A stretch of DNA of 64,000 bases, taken from PNOJ01 sp016706845 (GTDB lineage Bacteria > Krumholzibacteriota > Krumholzibacteriia > LZORAL124-64-63). Position 1 is the stretch's first letter. Each line of letters opens with the position of its first letter. Positions 62,163 to 64,000 of this stretch are shown here, piece by piece. Made by a program: the position numbers and the translations under genes. The DNA lies in assembly GCA_016706845.1 (NCBI GenBank), contig JADJIV010000008.1, positions 1 through 64,000 of the forward strand, given 5' to 3'. The notes under the pieces are model-generated. The model saw only the letters and a program-made list of their open reading frames with translations, ran no database searches and had not been told where the DNA came from.

Positions 62163-64000
62163 ATGCGCCATCGTCCTCTGCTGTCGTCGCTCGCCGTCCT
62201 GCTGGCCGGCGTCGTGCTGGCGGCCGGCTCGCTGCCCGCCGCCGACGTGACCTTCGTCCACCGCGCCCCCGGCGCCAAGGAGGTCACCCTGGCCGGCAGC
62301 TTCAACGGCTGGAAGGCCTTCGATCTGGCCCTCAAGGACACCGGCGGCGGCGTGTGGGCCGTCGTGGTGCCCCTGGACGAGGGGACGTACGAGTACAAGT
62401 TCGTCGTCGACGGCGCCTGGCGTCAGGACCCGGCCAACCCCGTGGGCAAGGACGACGGGTACGGCGGCCAGAACTCGGTCGTGACGGTGCCGGCCGGGAC
62501 GGCCAAGCTGACCGCGGGCGGCGGCGAGGCGCCGGCCGGCCTGAAGGCGGCGCCCGTCGCGGCGGCGGCGGCCCCGGCTGCGCCGGCTGGTGCGACCGTG
62601 TTCTCGCACAACGCGGGCAAGGGCGCGGCCTGTTTCCTGGCCGGCGAGTTCAACGGCTGGAACCCGACCTCCGACCGCATGGAGGACCCCGACGGTGACG
62701 GCATCCACACCAAGGCGATGGCGCTGCCGCCCGGACGCTACCAGTACAAGTTCGTCGTCGACGGCAACTGGCTCGCCGATCCCGCGGCGGCCGAGTCGGC
62801 CGAAGACGGCTTCGGCGGCCAGAACTCCGTGGTCACCGTGGGGGCGGGCGCCGCGGTCCGCGAAGCCGGCGGCCGCCGGCTCCCGCCGCCGCTCCCGCCG
62901 CCGCCGGCGGCAAGACCCGCTTCTCCTTCGACGCCGGCGGCAAGGTCGGCGGCTGCTTCCTCGCCGGCGAGTTCAATGGCTGGAACCCGACCGGCCAGAG
63001 CCTGGCCGACCCCGACGGCGACGGCGTCTACACCGCCGACGTGGACCTGGCCCCCGGCCGCTACATGTACAAGTTCGTCGTCGACGGCAACTGGAAGCAG
63101 GACCCGCAGAACCCCGAGGGCGTCGACGACGGCTTCGGCGGCAAGAACTCCGTGATCACCGTCGGCGCCGGCGGCGCCGCCGTCGCGCCGGCGCCCGCGG
63201 CCGCGCCCGCCGACGCCCGCGCCCGCCGCGGGCGGCGCCCCGGTCGACGTCACCTTCACCTACACGCCGGTCATCTCGGGCGTGCAGAACGTGTTCCTGG
63301 CCGGCTCGTTCAACGGCTGGAGCGACGCGGCCCTGCGCCTGACCGACCCCGAGAACGACGGCACCTACAGCGTCGTGGTCCCGCTGGCCCCCGGCAACCA
63401 CCAGTACAAGTTCGTGGTCGACGGCAACTGGCAGCAGGACCCGGGCAACGCCGCGGTCGAGGCTGACGGCTTCGGCGGCAACAACTCCCTGGTGGTGGTC
63501 AAGACGGGGGCGGCCGCCGTGAAGGCGGCCGAAACGGGCGCCGTCCGCGCCGCCACCGGCACCCGCACCGTGCCCTTCAGGTACGCGGCGGGCAAGTCGG
63601 CCAAGGACGTCTTCCTGGCCGGCACCTTCAACGACTGGAACGACAGCAAGCAGCGCCTGGCCGACGCCGACGGCGACGGCGTCTGGGAGACCTCGCTGCT
63701 GCTGCAGCCCGGCAGCTACCAGTACAAGTTCGTCGTGGACGGGCAGTGGAAGCAGGACCCGACCAACCCCGAGGGCCGCGACGACGGCTTCGGCGGCCAG
63801 AACTCGGTGCTCGAGGTGGACGAGAGCTTCTCGGCCGTGGCCATCGCCCGCGGCGACGGCAAGGTCTACACCGACGACCTCGAGCCGGTCTTCGACTACT
63901 CGACCTGCAACCCTTTGACCGCGACCGAGATCGAGCTGACCGCCCGCGCGCACCTCAACGACGTGGAGCGCGTCGAGCTGTCCTACCGCGTCGACGGCGG
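62163..64000 (+). CDS. secreted protein with five tandem glycogen-binding (CBM48/AMPK-type) domains, 3' end outside window
   Basis: More than 610 residues; signal peptide about 1-27 (LAAGSLPAAD). Five units of roughly 110 residues follow, each with LAG(S/E/T)FNGW or FNDW, then Y(Q/E/M)YKFVVDG.W..DP and DG(F/Y)GG.NS, at about 62288, 62637, 62961, 63296 and 63616. Ala/Pro/Thr-rich linkers separate them; frame breaks near 62890 and 63215 fall in these linkers. The section after unit five (FSAVAIARGDGKVYTDDLEP … LTARAHLNDVERVELSYRVD) begins a new domain, plausibly leading to a glycosidase. The unit copies differ, so they are old duplications. It should bind alpha-glucan at the cell surface beside the divergent amylase. 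Confidence 0.85.

Overview
The window is very GC-rich, gene-dense bacterial DNA with short intergenic gaps, Shine-Dalgarno GGAGG starts and many 4-nt ATGA/GTGA overlaps. The secreted protein at 30195-33237 ends in a PNPFNPRTTIRF-type sorting domain. Together with the conserved 'AsnB-like' secreted protein, a C69 dipeptidase, a four-subunit pyruvate:ferredoxin oxidoreductase, secDF, a type IV pilus cluster and two exact sigma-54 promoters, this suggests a Gram-negative of the FCB superphylum, most like uncultivated high-GC lineages such as Krumholzibacteriota or Eisenbacteria. That placement is inference. About half of the genes need one or more single-base frame corrections, usually at G/C runs. 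This looks like long-read or metagenome assembly error rather than biology, so such genes are given over their full corrected extent.

Layout. 1-2990: tandem lipoprotein copies (one broken) with their own promoters and terminators, then a YibQ-type deacetylase and a DUF362-like Fe-S protein. 4010-6913: secD-secF with an exact sigma-70 promoter, a structured leader and a terminator. 7037-19284: a probable operon of a giant NtrY-like kinase, DUF4159, DUF4175, a TPR protein and a secreted protein of the kind databases call asparagine synthetase B. 19281-23290: CPBP protease (minus), HAD phosphatase, NnrD, TsaD. 23343-27897: a signalling block (receiver-GGDDF, receiver, hybrid-domain kinase with degenerate HD-GYP, receiver) behind a sigma-54 promoter. 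28042-30045: priA. 30195-33237: papain-like protease fused to a beta-helix. 33336-35973 (minus): aroB and a C69 dipeptidase. 36334-39379: porGDAB. 39589-51455 (minus): complete type IV pilus operon pilB-C-A-V-W-X-M-N-O-P-Q-T-D, again behind a sigma-54 promoter. 51946-56280: small regulators, a soluble sensor kinase, flavin reductase, cupin. 56345-64000: M16 protease, XrtA-type deacetylase, lipoprotein alpha-amylase, and a surface protein with five tandem glycogen-binding domains that runs off the end.

The most unusual structure is a pair of cloverleaf palindromes, at 36088-36220 and 39392-39531, that bracket the por operon. Each has a long outer stem enclosing a 13-bp hairpin with a 3-nt loop and a 13-bp hairpin with a 5-nt loop. 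The stems differ in sequence but pair perfectly in both copies, so the shape is conserved rather than the sequence. At the downstream copy the outer arm continues into an inverted duplicate of the end of porB. No tRNA, rRNA, CRISPR array or transposase gene was seen.
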